64,000 nucleotides of DNA, taken from an uncultured Alphaproteobacteria bacterium. Lineage in GTDB: Bacteria > Pseudomonadota > Alphaproteobacteria > HIMB59. Each line of letters starts with the position of its first letter. Position 1 is the first letter of the stretch. Shown here in pieces: positions 35,584-44,393 of this stretch. The notes beneath the pieces were generated by a model. It saw only the letters and a list, made by a program, of their open reading frames with translations, ran no database searches and was not told the DNA's origin. The stretch covers positions 99,269-163,268 of the forward strand of contig CABZMT010000001.1 of the NCBI GenBank assembly GCA_902526965.1, given 5' to 3'. A program made the translations under genes and the position numbers.

Positions 35584-36414
35584 TTAATCTCTTAACAATT
35601 CATTAACTGAGGTTTTTGATCGAGTTTTTTCATCAACAGTTTTAACAATAACAACACAGTACAAAGATGCATCACCTTTTGAACTTGGAAGACTGCCTGG
35701 TACAACTACTGAATAAGGAGGAACTTTTCCCATATAAATTTCTTTAGTTTCACGATTATAAATTTTAGTTGAAGCTCCAATAAATACCCCCATAGATAAT
35801 ACTGAACCCTCTCCAACTATCACACCCTCTGCAACTTCAGATCTAGCACCAATAAAACACTTATCTTCAATTATTACAGGGTTTGCTTGTAAGGGTTCTA
35901 ACACTCCTCCTATACCTGCACCACCTGAAATATGACAATTTTTTCCAACTTGCGCGCAAGAGCCAACTGTTGCCCAAGTGTCTACCATAGTTCCTTCATC
36001 AACATAAGCACCTAGGTTAACAAAACAAGGCATCAAAACAGCACTCTTTGCAATAAAAGCTGACCTCCTTACAACACAGTTAGGAACTGCTCTAAAGCCA
36101 GCTGATTGAAAATTTTCCGATGTCCAATTTTGAAATTTTGAGGGAACTTTATCCCACCATGAAGTATCGCCATGGCTGACACTTGGGCCACCGCTGATCA
36201 TTTCCATATCCTGTATTCTAAAACTTAAAAGTATTGCTTTTTTAAGCCATTGATTGACGTGCCAAATATCATCTTTTTTTTCACATACTCGAAGCTTTCC
36301 TTTATCTAATAAGTTTAGAACATTCTCTATATTTTTTTTTGCTTCGCTATCCTCAATAAAATTAATTTGATCTCTTTGATCCCATAACTTTTCAATAACT
36401 TCTTGGTTGCTCAT
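35584..36414 (-). CDS. dapD: Tetrahydrodipicolinate N-succinyltransferase
   Basis: The 276-aa acyltransferase succinylates tetrahydrodipicolinate with succinyl-CoA. A left-handed beta-helix of hexapeptide repeats fills the second half (for example [20 protein letters not shown] and [15 protein letters not shown]). It ends with [16 protein letters not shown], the DapD signature. Length matches the family. It is upstream of dapE on the same strand. Confidence 0.95.
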   Translation of the reverse strand: MSNQEVIEKLWDQRDQINFIEDSEAKKNIENVLNLLDKGKLRVCEKKDDIWHVNQWLKKAILLSFRIQDMEMISGGPSVSHGDTSWWDKVPSKFQNWTSENFQSAGFRAVPNCVVRRSAFIAKSAVLMPCFVNLGAYVDEGTMVDTWATVGSCAQVGKNCHISGGAGIGGVLEPLQANPVIIEDKCFIGARSEVAEGVIVGEGSVLSMGVFIGASTKIYNRETKEIYMGKVPPYSVVVPGSLPSSKGDASLYCVVIVKTVDEKTRSKTSVNELLRD

Positions 36415-36421
36415 ACTACCT

Positions 36422-37105
36422 TTATATTACGTTTTTTAAGAAATTTTCCAAATCATCAGTAACATGAGAAATATAACCTTTTTCATCAATAATTTTTTGA
36501 ATATCTGTTGGTTGGTTAACATCTTTATTTAAGTTGTATTCTAAATTATTAGTTACCCAAACTGTTTGCCATCCCATATTATGAGGCTCTTTTAAATTGA
36601 TATGAAGATCTTCAAACATAGCCGTTGTGCTGTTGTCTAAATTAAATTTCTCCTGAAATGAGTCATAAACTTCCTTATGGGGTTTTGGCATATAATTACT
36701 CTCTGAAATATCAAAACATCCATCAAAAATATCTGTCATATTAAGCTTTTCTAATACTTTTTCGACATGTTCGAAGTTAGCATTTGTAAAAATATATTTT
36801 TTTCCATTCAAGTTTTTTAATATTTGTGCCAATGGAATATTTGGCTGAACTACTTCATAATTAATTTGATGAACGTAGTCTAAATATTCATCAGGGTTAA
36901 CTTGATGCTCGATCATAAGTCCTCTAAGCGTCGTTCCATACTGATGATAATATTTAGATCTTAGAGCTTGAGCATCTCCAGAGGCTAAATTTAATTTTTC
37001 CTCAATAAACCTTCCCATTAGAATGTGAACTTTATCAAACAAACCACACTCTGCTTTATAAAGAGTGTTATCTAAATCAAAAACCCAGTTAGTAATGTTA
37101 TTCAT
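36422..37105 (-). CDS. HAD-family pyrimidine 5'-nucleotidase-like phosphatase
   Basis: The 227-aa protein has HAD motif [11 protein letters not shown] at residues 8-17, motif II IFTNAN near 105 and motif [19 protein letters not shown] near 164. The FDLDNTLY start and EDLxxNLKxPHxxGW pattern match the SDT1/pyrimidine 5'-nucleotidase group, which hydrolyses UMP and CMP or related phosphates. It lies 7 bases upstream of dapD and may share its transcript. Such genes commonly neighbour dapD and dapE in alphaproteobacteria. Confidence 0.86.
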   Translation of the reverse strand: MNNITNWVFDLDNTLYKAECGLFDKVHILMGRFIEEKLNLASGDAQALRSKYYHQYGTTLRGLMIEHQVNPDEYLDYVHQINYEVVQPNIPLAQILKNLNGKKYIFTNANFEHVEKVLEKLNMTDIFDGCFDISESNYMPKPHKEVYDSFQEKFNLDNSTTAMFEDLHINLKEPHNMGWQTVWVTNNLEYNLNKDVNQPTDIQKIIDEKGYISHVTDDLENFLKNVI

Positions 37106-37148
37106 AGTCGTGTTAAACTAATGTTTATTCTAAAAAAGCCAAGAAGAT

Positions 37149-37724
37149 TTACAAAAATTCAAAAATTTTTTTTTGAATTTCAAATACATTATTATTTGTT
37201 TTTGAACTAACTATGAAGTTCTCAAATTTATGATTTAATTTGTCTATAAAAGGGGACTTTTCTTTTATTTTTTTATCACTCTTAGTGTAACAAATAATAA
37301 CTTTGTCTATTATCTCTCTCATGGAATCAATCATCTCTATATCTATTTTTTTTGGCCCCAAAGAATTATCAATTAAAACAAATATTTTCTTTAAGTTTTC
37401 ACGAGATGTTAAATATTGAGATACAAGATCTGATATTTGAAAGGCTTCTTTTTGAGATATCTTTGCAAATCCATAGCCTGGAAGATCAACAACCATCATT
37501 GAATCCCCATGATTAAAAAAATTAATTTGTCTTGTTTTACCTGGTGTATTAGAGATATGCGCCAGTTTTTTCATAAAAATTGCATTAATTAGACTTGATT
37601 TTCCAACATTAGATCTGCCAATAAAAGCTATTTCAGGAAAGCTTACGTTAGGATATTGACGAGGTTGTGTTGCGCTTAGTAAAAACGTAGTTTGTTTTTT
37701 GAAGTAATTTGAGACAAGGCTCAT
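37149..37724 (-). CDS. ysxC: Ribosome biogenesis GTPase YsxC/EngB
   Basis: The 191-aa GTPase has G1 GRSNVGKSS near residue 32, TPGKTRQINFF near 59, G3 VDLPGYGFAK near 74 and G4 TKSD near 146. It assists assembly of the large ribosomal subunit. The C-terminus is short but complete for the family (about 195-210 aa). Its ATG overlaps the yidC stop by one base, and the yidC-ysxC pair is conserved in alphaproteobacteria. Confidence 0.94.
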   Translation of the reverse strand: MSLVSNYFKKQTTFLLSATQPRQYPNVSFPEIAFIGRSNVGKSSLINAIFMKKLAHISNTPGKTRQINFFNHGDSMMVVDLPGYGFAKISQKEAFQISDLVSQYLTSRENLKKIFVLIDNSLGPKKIDIEMIDSMREIIDKVIICYTKSDKKIKEKSPFIDKLNHKFENFIVSSKTNNNVFEIQKKIFEFL

Positions 37725-39412
37725 TAACTCTTCATAATTTTTCTTTGTATGATGTATTGTTGGGCCATTGATAAAACATTATTTGTTGTCCAATAAATAA
37801 CTAGCCCTGCCGCAAAGCCACCTAAAATAAAAGTAAATACGATTGGTAATAAACCAAAAATTTTTGCTTGCATCTTGTCTACTGGAGCGGGATTTAATTT
37901 AAATTGCACATACATCGAAATACCCATTAAGATTGGCCAAATACCTACATTTAGAATTTGTAATATACCTGGAACATTCCAATCAACAAATCCAAATAGA
38001 GTAAGTGCTCCTAAAGGGTCAGGTGCAGAGAGGTCGTGTATCCATCCTATAAAAGGAGCATGCCTCATTTCAATAGTTACAAACAAAACTTTATATAAGG
38101 CAAAAAATACTGGTATTTGTAAAAGAATTGGTAAGCACCCAGCAATAGGGTTAGCCTTCTCCTTTTTATATAATGCCATCATTTCTTTTTGCATTCCAGC
38201 TCTATCATCACCATATTGCTCCTTAAGTCTTTGCATTTCAGGCGCTAGTTTTTTCATTTTAGCCATTGATTTAAAAGATTGTTGTGCAAGAGGAAAAAAA
38301 CAAATTCTCATAAGAATTGTAAACAATATTATAGACCATCCAAAGTTACCTACGTATCCAAATATAAACTCTAAAACATTAAAAATAGGCTTGGTTAAAA
38401 AATAAAACCAACCAAAGTCTACTGAGCGATCAAATCCATCAAAACCATATTCCTCCATGTATTTATCAATAACATTTACAATTTTTGGTCCTGCAAAAAT
38501 CTTAAAATTATGAGATATACTTGCATTGTTAGAAACAGATATTTTTTCTCCAACAATATCAGTTTGAAAATTATCTATACTATCCACAAAATTATAACTA
38601 TACGTTTGTTGAACGGGTTCGTTTTGATTAGGGATTATAGCTGTTTGCCAATACTTATCAGTCATCCCAATCCAACCTCCAACAGAAGAATGTTTAATTT
38701 TTTTATCGTCTTTTAGATCGTCATAATCATATTCCTCTAAAACACCATCAGTTATTGATAAGGGGCCTTCATGTAAAATGAAGAAATTTTGCATTTCAGG
38801 AATACCTTGTCTTTTGGACAGACCATAAGGGTAAAGGTCAAAAGAAAGACCAGAATTATTAATAACCCTTTGATCAACATTAAATAAATAGTTTTCATCA
38901 AGAGAAATTATTTTCTCAAAGGTAATATTCTGACCACTTGTCCAAGTGAGTTTTACAGGATCATTAACACCAATAGAATTTTTATCAGCAGACCAAATAC
39001 TGTTGCTATCAGGTAACTCAATTGTACTATCGGAACTTACCCATCCAGTATCCAAATAATAAGCATTATCAGATCCTAGAGGGTTCAAAAATTCAATTAA
39101 GTCAGATGTTGGATCTAGAGTCTCTCTAAATTCTTCCAAGATTAAATCATCAATTAGCCCACCATTTAAGTTTATAGAGCCTTTAATTTTTGAATTATCA
39201 AAATCTACTCTTCCCGACTCATTTATTACTTCATTCCTTTCAGCTAAAACAGTAGTTGTAGATTTTTGAATACTGAGATCAACCAGGCTTTCAGTATTTG
39301 TTTGTTCTTCGGTAAGTGGTGTTCTCTCTGGTTGAGGTACTAGTAATTGAAAACCAAAAATGATTGCCATTGAAATAATGATTGCTAAAAATAAGTTTTT
39401 TTGATTTTCCAT
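37724..39412 (-). CDS. yidC: Membrane protein insertase YidC
   Basis: The 562-aa insertase has an N-terminal transmembrane anchor (LAIIISMAIIFGFQLLV), a large periplasmic P1 domain (residues about 50-330) and the C-terminal five-helix core. The core includes FGWSIILFTILMRICFFPLA with the conserved hydrophilic-groove Arg, and ANPIAGCLPILLQIPVFFALY. It inserts proteins alone or with SecYEG and works together with the SRP whose RNA is at 28,048. It is two bases after yidD. Confidence 0.95.
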   Translation of the reverse strand: MENQKNLFLAIIISMAIIFGFQLLVPQPERTPLTEEQTNTESLVDLSIQKSTTTVLAERNEVINESGRVDFDNSKIKGSINLNGGLIDDLILEEFRETLDPTSDLIEFLNPLGSDNAYYLDTGWVSSDSTIELPDSNSIWSADKNSIGVNDPVKLTWTSGQNITFEKIISLDENYLFNVDQRVINNSGLSFDLYPYGLSKRQGIPEMQNFFILHEGPLSITDGVLEEYDYDDLKDDKKIKHSSVGGWIGMTDKYWQTAIIPNQNEPVQQTYSYNFVDSIDNFQTDIVGEKISVSNNASISHNFKIFAGPKIVNVIDKYMEEYGFDGFDRSVDFGWFYFLTKPIFNVLEFIFGYVGNFGWSIILFTILMRICFFPLAQQSFKSMAKMKKLAPEMQRLKEQYGDDRAGMQKEMMALYKKEKANPIAGCLPILLQIPVFFALYKVLFVTIEMRHAPFIGWIHDLSAPDPLGALTLFGFVDWNVPGILQILNVGIWPILMGISMYVQFKLNPAPVDKMQAKIFGLLPIVFTFILGGFAAGLVIYWTTNNVLSMAQQYIIQRKIMKS

Positions 39413-39413
39413 A

Positions 39414-39668
39414 TTATTTTTTTACAGGATCGTGCCCCGATGAACCTAAAGGGTTACATTTTAGAATTCGAAGAGTTCCTTTTGTTATCCCTTTTAAAAC
39501 ACCAAATTCTTGAATGGCTTCAATTGTATACTGAGAGCATGTTGGAAGATGTCTACAAGTGTTGGGTAACATAGGTGATATAAATAACTGATAGATTTTT
39601 ATAGGAGTAATAAAAATTATTTTCCAGAGTTTTTTAATATTAATTTTCATATGATATGAATTTTTCAA
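39414..39668 (-). CDS. yidD: Membrane protein insertion efficiency factor YidD
   Basis: The 84-aa protein has an amphipathic N-terminus and the family core: QLFISPMLPNTCRHLPTCSQ with conserved cysteines, then ILKCNPLGSSGHDPV. It assists YidC and SecYEG. Its first codons overlap the end of rnpA by 29 nt; a Met six codons in (39,650) is an alternative start that would shorten the overlap. The rpmH-rnpA-yidD-yidC order is conserved across bacteria. Confidence 0.93.
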   Translation of the reverse strand: MKNSYHMKINIKKLWKIIFITPIKIYQLFISPMLPNTCRHLPTCSQYTIEAIQEFGVLKGITKGTLRILKCNPLGSSGHDPVKK

Positions 39669-39969
39669 TATCTTGTTTTAAATCAATAAAAGGTACTTTC
39701 AAAACTGTTTTTTTTAGTATTAACACAAATTTAACTTGATTTAATGTATTTATAAGACTGCTCGTACGAATTGCTTCTCTGGTTCTTCTTTTAGCTCTAT
39801 TCCTTTCAACGGCATTTCCAAGCTTTTTACTGGCAATGATACCAACTAGAAAAGATTCTAAATCAGCATCATGGAGTATATAGCCATTAAAATATGAACT
39901 TTTAAAGTAACGACCTTTATTTCTAATTTGAGAAAATTCGGATGATTTTTTTAGAGTTGGGAGTCTCAA
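39640..39969 (-). CDS. rnpA: Ribonuclease P protein component
   Basis: The 109-aa basic protein has the RNR motif NAVERNRAKRRTREA near residue 52 and LKKSSEFSQIRNKGRYF near the start. It binds RNase P RNA to process tRNA 5' ends. The RNA subunit gene is not in this window. It starts 3 bases after the rpmH stop and overlaps yidD. Confidence 0.93.
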   Translation of the reverse strand: MRLPTLKKSSEFSQIRNKGRYFKSSYFNGYILHDADLESFLVGIIASKKLGNAVERNRAKRRTREAIRTSSLINTLNQVKFVLILKKTVLKVPFIDLKQDIEKFISYEN

Positions 39970-39972
39970 TAA

Positions 39973-40107
39973 TTAAGCTGATAGTCTTGATCGACCTTTA
40001 GCTCTTCTTGCATTAATAACTTTACGACCGCCAACAGTTGCCATTCTAGAGCGAAAACCGTGTCTTCTTTTTCTAACTAATTGGCTGGGTTGATATGTTC
40101 TTTTCAT
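39973..40107 (-). CDS. rpmH: Large ribosomal subunit protein bL34
   Basis: The 44-aa product reads [18 protein letters not shown] and continues with [18 protein letters not shown], the unmistakable L34 sequence. It is encoded from the ATG at 40,107 to the TAA at 39,973. It leads the rpmH-rnpA-yidD-yidC-ysxC operon. The promoter should lie in the 73-bp gap before panC. That gap is AT-rich and I see no clear -35/-10 pair in it. Confidence 0.97.
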   Translation of the reverse strand: MKRTYQPSQLVRKRRHGFRSRMATVGGRKVINARRAKGRSRLSA

Positions 40108-40180
40108 TATTATTACACCTAAAAAATAGGTTCCTACATTTAACAATTATTGATATGAAGTCAATAAATAAAAACAAATT

Positions 40181-41011
40181 ATGCTGATAATTAAAGATAT
40201 TTCTAATTTGCAGTCCTATTTGAGTGCTTATCAAAATCGAAAATACTCTATTGGTTATGTGCCAACAATGGGAGCTCTTCACAAAGGACATGGTGAATTA
40301 ATCAAGCAGTCAAAAAAAGATAATCACAAAACTATTGTCAGTATTTTTGTTAATGAAAAACAATTTAGTAGCAAAGAGGATTTTGAAACCTATCCAAGGA
40401 ATAAAGGTTTTGATTATGATTTCTGCATAGATAACGAAGTAGACATACTATTTGAACCATCATCTGAGGAAATATTTAAAAATGATGAAACTCTATTAAA
40501 GAATAAAAATTTTAAAGATATTCTTTGTGATAAATTTAGAAGAGGACACTTTGACGGTGTTATCACTGTTCTTGATAAATTTTTTTCCATTATAAAAAGT
40601 AATAAAGTTTATTTTGGCGAAAAAGATTATCAGCAACTGAAGATAATTGAGAAATTTATTGAAAAAAACTATAAATCATTAGATCTAGTTTCTGTCCCAA
40701 CACAAAGACACGAAGAGGGAATAGCTTATTCATCAAGAAATGAAAAACTAAGTAAAAAGCAAACTCAAGATTTTGTAGATTTTCATAAAAAAGTTAAAAA
40801 TTTTATAGGTTCTCTTGAAGAGTCTTTAGACATTGAAACAGCTAACCAAAAAGCAAATGATTTTATGAAATTACAAAATATTGATAAGTTTGATTATTTT
40901 GAATTCAGAAATAATACTGATTTAAGTTTTGTAGGTACTATACCTCAAGCTAGATTTTTTTATGCAATCTATAAAGGGAAAGTTAGATTAATTGATAATT
41001 TAAAAGTTTAA
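40181..41011 (+). CDS. panC: Pantothenate synthetase
   Basis: The 276-aa ligase joins pantoate and beta-alanine using ATP. GYVPTMGALHKGHGELIKQS near residue 25 contains the HxGH nucleotidylyl-transferase motif. FVNEKQFSSKEDFETYPR near 57 and VYFGEKDYQQLKII near 145 are pantoate- and ATP-binding segments. SSRNEKLS near 185 is the KMSKS equivalent. panB is not adjacent here. It is divergent from rpmH and convergent with the tRNA-Arg gene. Confidence 0.94.
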   Translation: MLIIKDISNLQSYLSAYQNRKYSIGYVPTMGALHKGHGELIKQSKKDNHKTIVSIFVNEKQFSSKEDFETYPRNKGFDYDFCIDNEVDILFEPSSEEIFKNDETLLKNKNFKDILCDKFRRGHFDGVITVLDKFFSIIKSNKVYFGEKDYQQLKIIEKFIEKNYKSLDLVSVPTQRHEEGIAYSSRNEKLSKKQTQDFVDFHKKVKNFIGSLEESLDIETANQKANDFMKLQNIDKFDYFEFRNNTDLSFVGTIPQARFFYAIYKGKVRLIDNLKV

Positions 41012-41013
41012 AT

Positions 41014-41088
41014 TGGCGGTTCTGCAAGGATTCGAACCCTGAATTCTTGATCCGTAGTCAAGTGTGATATCCGTTTCACCACAGAACC
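41014..41088 (-). tRNA. tRNA-Arg (anticodon ACG)
   Basis: On the minus strand the 75-nt gene folds as a cloverleaf. The acceptor pairs GGTTCTG with CAGAACC, the anticodon stem pairs CTTGA with TCAAG around loop CTACGGA (anticodon ACG), and the T loop reads GGTTCGAATCC. The 3' CCA is encoded (41,014-41,016). ACG is normally read as inosine after TadA deamination, so this tRNA decodes CGU/CGC/CGA. A partial copy of its 5' half lies at 41,700. Confidence 0.96.
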
Positions 41089-41163
41089 ATTATTTCTATT
41101 TTTAAATATATATATTACTCATTTGCAATAAATAATATTTTTTTTGATGTTAAAAGAGCATTA

Positions 41164-41601
41164 ATGCATATTTATATTAAAAAATTAAGGTTTGTATTTC
41201 TTTTTTCAATTTTTTTATTCAGTTTTGGATTTTTATATTCTGAGGAACATCTCAAAGCTAAAATTTCCCCTGTACTAAAATCTGCAACTACAATATTAGG
41301 AAATGAAATATATTATCCTGATGGAAAAGCTGAAATAGTATCATTTATAGTTGAGGTGCCTCCTGGTGGTGTAACTCCAAACCATATTCATTCTTATCCA
41401 GTTTATATTTACATTATGGAAGGAGAGATGACATATACTTGGGAAGACGGAACAGTTACTACTTACAAACCTGGTAAAGCATATATAGAGGATAGTAATA
41501 ATGCTCATTACGGAAAAAATTTAGGTGACATAACACTCAAAGCGCTAATAGTGGGCATTGGTGCTGAGGCTATAAAGTTTACAACTTCTCCTAAAAATTA
41601 A
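41164..41601 (+). CDS. Secreted cupin-domain protein
   Basis: The 145-aa protein has a Sec signal peptide (hydrophobic residues 9-25, cleavage near LYSEEH). A single cupin barrel follows: VEVPPGGVTPNHIHSYPVYIYIMEGEMTYTW, split across motif 1 with HxH and Glu, then HYGKNLGD as motif 2 with a third His. A metal site is therefore plausible. Periplasmic cupins of this kind have varied or unknown roles. It is the only gene between tRNA-Arg and the tRNA fragment at 41,700. Confidence 0.8.
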   Translation: MHIYIKKLRFVFLFSIFLFSFGFLYSEEHLKAKISPVLKSATTILGNEIYYPDGKAEIVSFIVEVPPGGVTPNHIHSYPVYIYIMEGEMTYTWEDGTVTTYKPGKAYIEDSNNAHYGKNLGDITLKALIVGIGAEAIKFTTSPKN

Positions 41602-41699
41602 ATTTTTAGCTATATCTTTATTACGGACAACATAGATAAAATGTTGTTAAAGCTATGAGAACAGTATTGATAATAAATGTATTAAAGAGACGTAGAATG

Positions 41700-41738
41700 T
41701 CCGTAGTCAAGTGTGATATCTGTTTCACCACAGAATCA
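41700..41738 (-). pseudogene. Partial tRNA-Arg copy (5' half only)
   Basis: These 39 bases match 41,051-41,089 at 37 positions, in the same orientation as the intact tRNA-Arg. The match runs from the base before tRNA position 1 to the 3' edge of the anticodon loop and then stops abruptly. One mismatch alters the first acceptor base, and there is no 3' half, so no tRNA can be made. A break at the anticodon loop is where many tyrosine integrases recombine, so this may be an attachment-site relic. A decayed tandem duplication is the alternative. Confidence 0.8.
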
Positions 41739-41761
41739 CTAACTTGATTTATATACTCTTT

Positions 41762-42181
41762 TTAAACTCTAAAATATGCTTTTATCTGTGGTCGAAACAT
41801 TAATAAAAGAGCAATAAATTGTATTAGTGTGTTTAAACATAAAATCGTTCTTATGCTCATTTCATTAATTCCAATCTCTGGAAAAGGAGAGAAAGGAGCT
41901 GTAAAAGAATGTGATAACGCTCCAAATAAATCAAATATTCCAACAGCATTCCAAGCTAGCAAAATTCCCCAAAGTAAAGCAGAGGGCTTTTTCCATATCT
42001 GATATGCAAGAATTAATGCAGTTGTTCCAATCACGAAATCGCCAAGAAATGCTATAGTCCAATCTGATGAAGCAGATCTCTCACTCCCTATAGCGCCTAG
42101 GGTAAGAAATAGACCAGAGCCAACTGCTCTAAATACCATCCAGCCAGTTGCAAAAATTAATATTTTTACTTGAATATGCAT
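41762..42181 (-). CDS. Integral membrane protein of unknown function
   Basis: I place the start at MHIQVKIL (42,181), giving 139 aa. The longer reading from 42,217 would overlap the divergent small gene at 42,205. Four hydrophobic segments are visible (starting around ILIFATGWMVFRAVGSGLF, FLGDFVIGTTALILAYQI, ALLWGILLAWNAVGIF and the C-terminal LIQFIALLLMF). There are no recognisable catalytic motifs. It sits in an accessory-looking stretch next to the tRNA fragment. Confidence 0.6.
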   Translation of the reverse strand: MHIQVKILIFATGWMVFRAVGSGLFLTLGAIGSERSASSDWTIAFLGDFVIGTTALILAYQIWKKPSALLWGILLAWNAVGIFDLFGALSHSFTAPFSPFPEIGINEMSIRTILCLNTLIQFIALLLMFRPQIKAYFRV

Positions 42182-42204
42182 TTTTATAACACTAGATAAA
42201 TAAT

Positions 42205-42384
42205 GTGAATAAAACAACTAAAGATAATGACAAAAAGAAGATAGCAAAGCTAAAAGAAAAAATTCAAGAATTGGAAAATGAGATATTTAACTTAAAAAAT
42301 CCAAAAAAAAATAAAGATCTTTCAATTCTTAATGATCAATTTTCTGAAGAAATAAATTTAGAAAAACTAAAGGAGGATAAATAA
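42205..42384 (+). CDS. Small coiled-coil protein (59 aa)
   Basis: From GTG at 42,205 the frame encodes a very charged, Lys/Glu-rich peptide with a heptad-like stretch (KKIAKLKEKIQELENEIFNL). It ends with a TAATG junction to the next gene, and its last codons carry that gene's strong AAGGAGG ribosome-binding site. No site precedes the GTG. I do not recognise the family. The tight junction and coding character make it plausible. Confidence 0.45.
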   Translation: MNKTTKDNDKKKIAKLKEKIQELENEIFNLKNPKKNKDLSILNDQFSEEINLEKLKEDK

Positions 42385-42560
42385 TGTCAGCAGATATATT
42401 TATGCCGATAATTTACTTAATCTGTCTGTTAATTTTAATAGGACCTCGTTTTTTAGAGACCAACTCCTCATTTAAACAATTACTTAGTAATTTAAGTATT
42501 TGGGCCTTAATTGTGATATTAATTTCTTTAGGTTATCAAACCTATAATTACTTTACTTAA
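42384..42560 (+). CDS. Small two-span membrane protein (58 aa)
   Basis: The ATG at 42,384 follows AAGGAGG with good spacing, one of the better ribosome-binding sites in this region. The product has two hydrophobic segments (IFMPIIYLICLLILIG and LSIWALIVILISLG) separated by a short polar loop. The stop overlaps the convergent metallo-hydrolase gene by 4 nt. The family is not recognised. The pair with the coiled-coil gene upstream looks like a two-gene operon. Confidence 0.55.
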   Translation: MSADIFMPIIYLICLLILIGPRFLETNSSFKQLLSNLSIWALIVILISLGYQTYNYFT

Positions 42561-43594
42561 ATTTTTCTTGTTTGACCGTGGGCCATATAAGAAAACTCAT
42601 CTTTTTTTAATTTCAATTTTTTAGATAATTGTTTAAGTAATTTAATCGGTTCATCCATTGGTTCATCAGTAAGTTGAAAAGTTCCCCAATGCATTGCTAT
42701 AGACTGTTTTGAATTAACATCTCTATGAATTTGAATTGCCTCTTCCACATTGCAATGTGAGTCTTTCATAAACCATCTTGGAGCATATGCCCCAATAGGT
42801 ATTGTAGATAAATCAAATTCGCCAAACTTCTTTTGAATGTCTTGAAAATCTTTTGAGTAACCAGTATCCCCTACAAAAAAATATTTAAAATTATTCGTCA
42901 TTACAACCCACCCACACCACAATGTTTTGTTTGTATCGTTAAATGTTCTTTTACTCCAATGTTGAACTGGAACAGAGTGGATTTCTAAATTTTTATATTT
43001 AGACATTTGCCACCACTCTTGTTCAATCACATTACTTGCACCTAGTTTTGAAATAGTTTCTTTTAATTTTAGGGGTACAAAAAAAATAGGTTGGTTAATA
43101 TTCTGTTTTTTTAATAATAGCTTAATAGTTTTTGCGTCAAGATGATCATAGTGATTGTGAGAAATTAAAACTAAATCAATAAAAGGCAAGTTATCAATAT
43201 TCAAACCTGGTGGTGTTGTTCTTGAGGGCCCCATGAAATTTAAAGGAGAGGCTCTTTTAGTAAAATGAGGATCTGTAAGTATATTAATCCCATTAATCTG
43301 TATTAAAAAAGTAGAATGCCCTATCCAGGTAATTGTTTTTTTAGATTTGTTGGATTTTAAATAACTGGGATTATTTTTCACCACAGGAAAGCTAATAGGT
43401 GGTGGTTTATTTGATTCTTTCCTCCATTTCCAAAAATCTTTGAAACTGCTTTTATGCATCACATAGTTATTATGAAATATACCATCTTCAATATTGAAGG
43501 GTTTGAAGAGAGAATTTGCCATAATTTTTGTTTTTAAAGATAAAAAGGCTAATGAAAATAATAAAATTTTTTTTATAAAATTTCTTCTTAGCAT
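42557..43594 (-). CDS. MBL-fold metallo-hydrolase (NAPE-PLD/UlaG-like)
   Basis: The 345-aa protein has an N-terminal hydrophobic signal or anchor (residues 8-24). A metallo-beta-lactamase fold follows with TWIGHSTFLIQI near residue 89, SHNHYDHLD near 145, VGDTGYSKDF near 243 and the late His in MHWGTFQLTDEP near 299. The WIGHSTF and GPSRTTPPGL pattern fits the branch that includes N-acyl-phosphatidylethanolamine phospholipase D and UlaG. It may act on lipids at the envelope. The metal-binding residues appear complete. Confidence 0.87.
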   Translation of the reverse strand: MLRRNFIKKILLFSLAFLSLKTKIMANSLFKPFNIEDGIFHNNYVMHKSSFKDFWKWRKESNKPPPISFPVVKNNPSYLKSNKSKKTITWIGHSTFLIQINGINILTDPHFTKRASPLNFMGPSRTTPPGLNIDNLPFIDLVLISHNHYDHLDAKTIKLLLKKQNINQPIFFVPLKLKETISKLGASNVIEQEWWQMSKYKNLEIHSVPVQHWSKRTFNDTNKTLWCGWVVMTNNFKYFFVGDTGYSKDFQDIQKKFGEFDLSTIPIGAYAPRWFMKDSHCNVEEAIQIHRDVNSKQSIAMHWGTFQLTDEPMDEPIKLLKQLSKKLKLKKDEFSYMAHGQTRKI

Positions 43595-43615
43595 CTAAAA
43601 CAAGTAATTAAAAGA

Positions 43616-44341
43616 TTAACTATTGATAATATTAACGAAATTTTTATACATTTGGTTGCACTGTTGCATCATCGTATCAATCTCTTTGTCTACCATGTCT
43701 TTCATTTGAGGTAAGGCATCAGCTCCAAGAGACTTCTCTAGGGCATTTTTATATGCAGGAACCTTAGCCCAATCATTAACTGTCGTCTTCCGAATTTCTA
43801 AATGAAATTGAATTCCATACGCATATTTTTCATAACCAAAAATTTGATACTTCGTTGAAGGTGAAGTACCAATAACTTGAACTTTAGAATTATTTTCTAA
43901 TCCAATTACTTCATAAGAGTGCCATTGAAGAGCTTTAATCTTCTTTGGAAGAAAACTAAAAACACGATCATCTTTAGCATTTGTTTGTATATCAATATCT
44001 AATACACCAATTTCTGGCGGTGTTGACTCTACAACTTTACCTCCTAGCACCTCACCTAAAAGTTGACATCCCAAGCAAAAACCCAAAAACGGTTTTTTAA
44101 GTTTCAAAACATATTCTGCAATTGCTTTTTTTTCATCAATTAACCAAGGATACTCGTTTTCCATAAAAGTATCCATTGGACCCCCCATGCAAAGCATTGC
44201 ATCATAGCTATCAAGATTTGTTGGAATCAGATCTCCCTGGTCTAGTTGTATGGTTGTGATTTCATGACCATCTGCTAAAAGATAATCTTTAAAAGTTCCA
44301 GGATCTTCAATATCAATGTGTTGAAGAGATAAAAATTTCAT
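43616..44341 (-). CDS. Class I glutamine amidotransferase-like protein
   Basis: The 241-aa stand-alone amidotransferase domain has the nucleophile elbow FLGFCLGCQLLGEVLGG near residue 90. MCMGGP-type sequence precedes it and GIQFHLEI near 174 supplies the catalytic His and Glu. This is the GMP-synthase-like amidotransferase group, often annotated as a type 1 glutamine amidotransferase, whose acceptors are mostly unknown. It lies 21 bases upstream of the MBL hydrolase on the same strand. Confidence 0.86.
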   Translation of the reverse strand: MKFLSLQHIDIEDPGTFKDYLLADGHEITTIQLDQGDLIPTNLDSYDAMLCMGGPMDTFMENEYPWLIDEKKAIAEYVLKLKKPFLGFCLGCQLLGEVLGGKVVESTPPEIGVLDIDIQTNAKDDRVFSFLPKKIKALQWHSYEVIGLENNSKVQVIGTSPSTKYQIFGYEKYAYGIQFHLEIRKTTVNDWAKVPAYKNALEKSLGADALPQMKDMVDKEIDTMMQQCNQMYKNFVNIINS

Positions 44342-44393
44342 AAAATCAGTAGATTATTTGAATTCAAGAATTTCAAATAGATACTTATATATA

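Noticed and set aside
37875..38405. A 176-codon open frame on the plus strand inside yidC
   Set aside because: It is exactly antisense to a well-conserved part of yidC, has no ribosome-binding site and no recognisable protein features. It is a by-product of the yidC codon pattern.
41627..41647. Inverted repeat ACAACAT/ATGTTGT with a 7-base loop downstream of the cupin gene
   Set aside because: The stem is only 7 bp and AT-rich, and no T-tract follows, so neither a terminator nor an operator can be claimed.
42204..42212. A fourth DnaA-box match (TGTGAATAA)
   Set aside because: It is isolated, lies within a coding frame and about 2.8 kb from the cluster. Single matches are expected by chance in AT-rich DNA.
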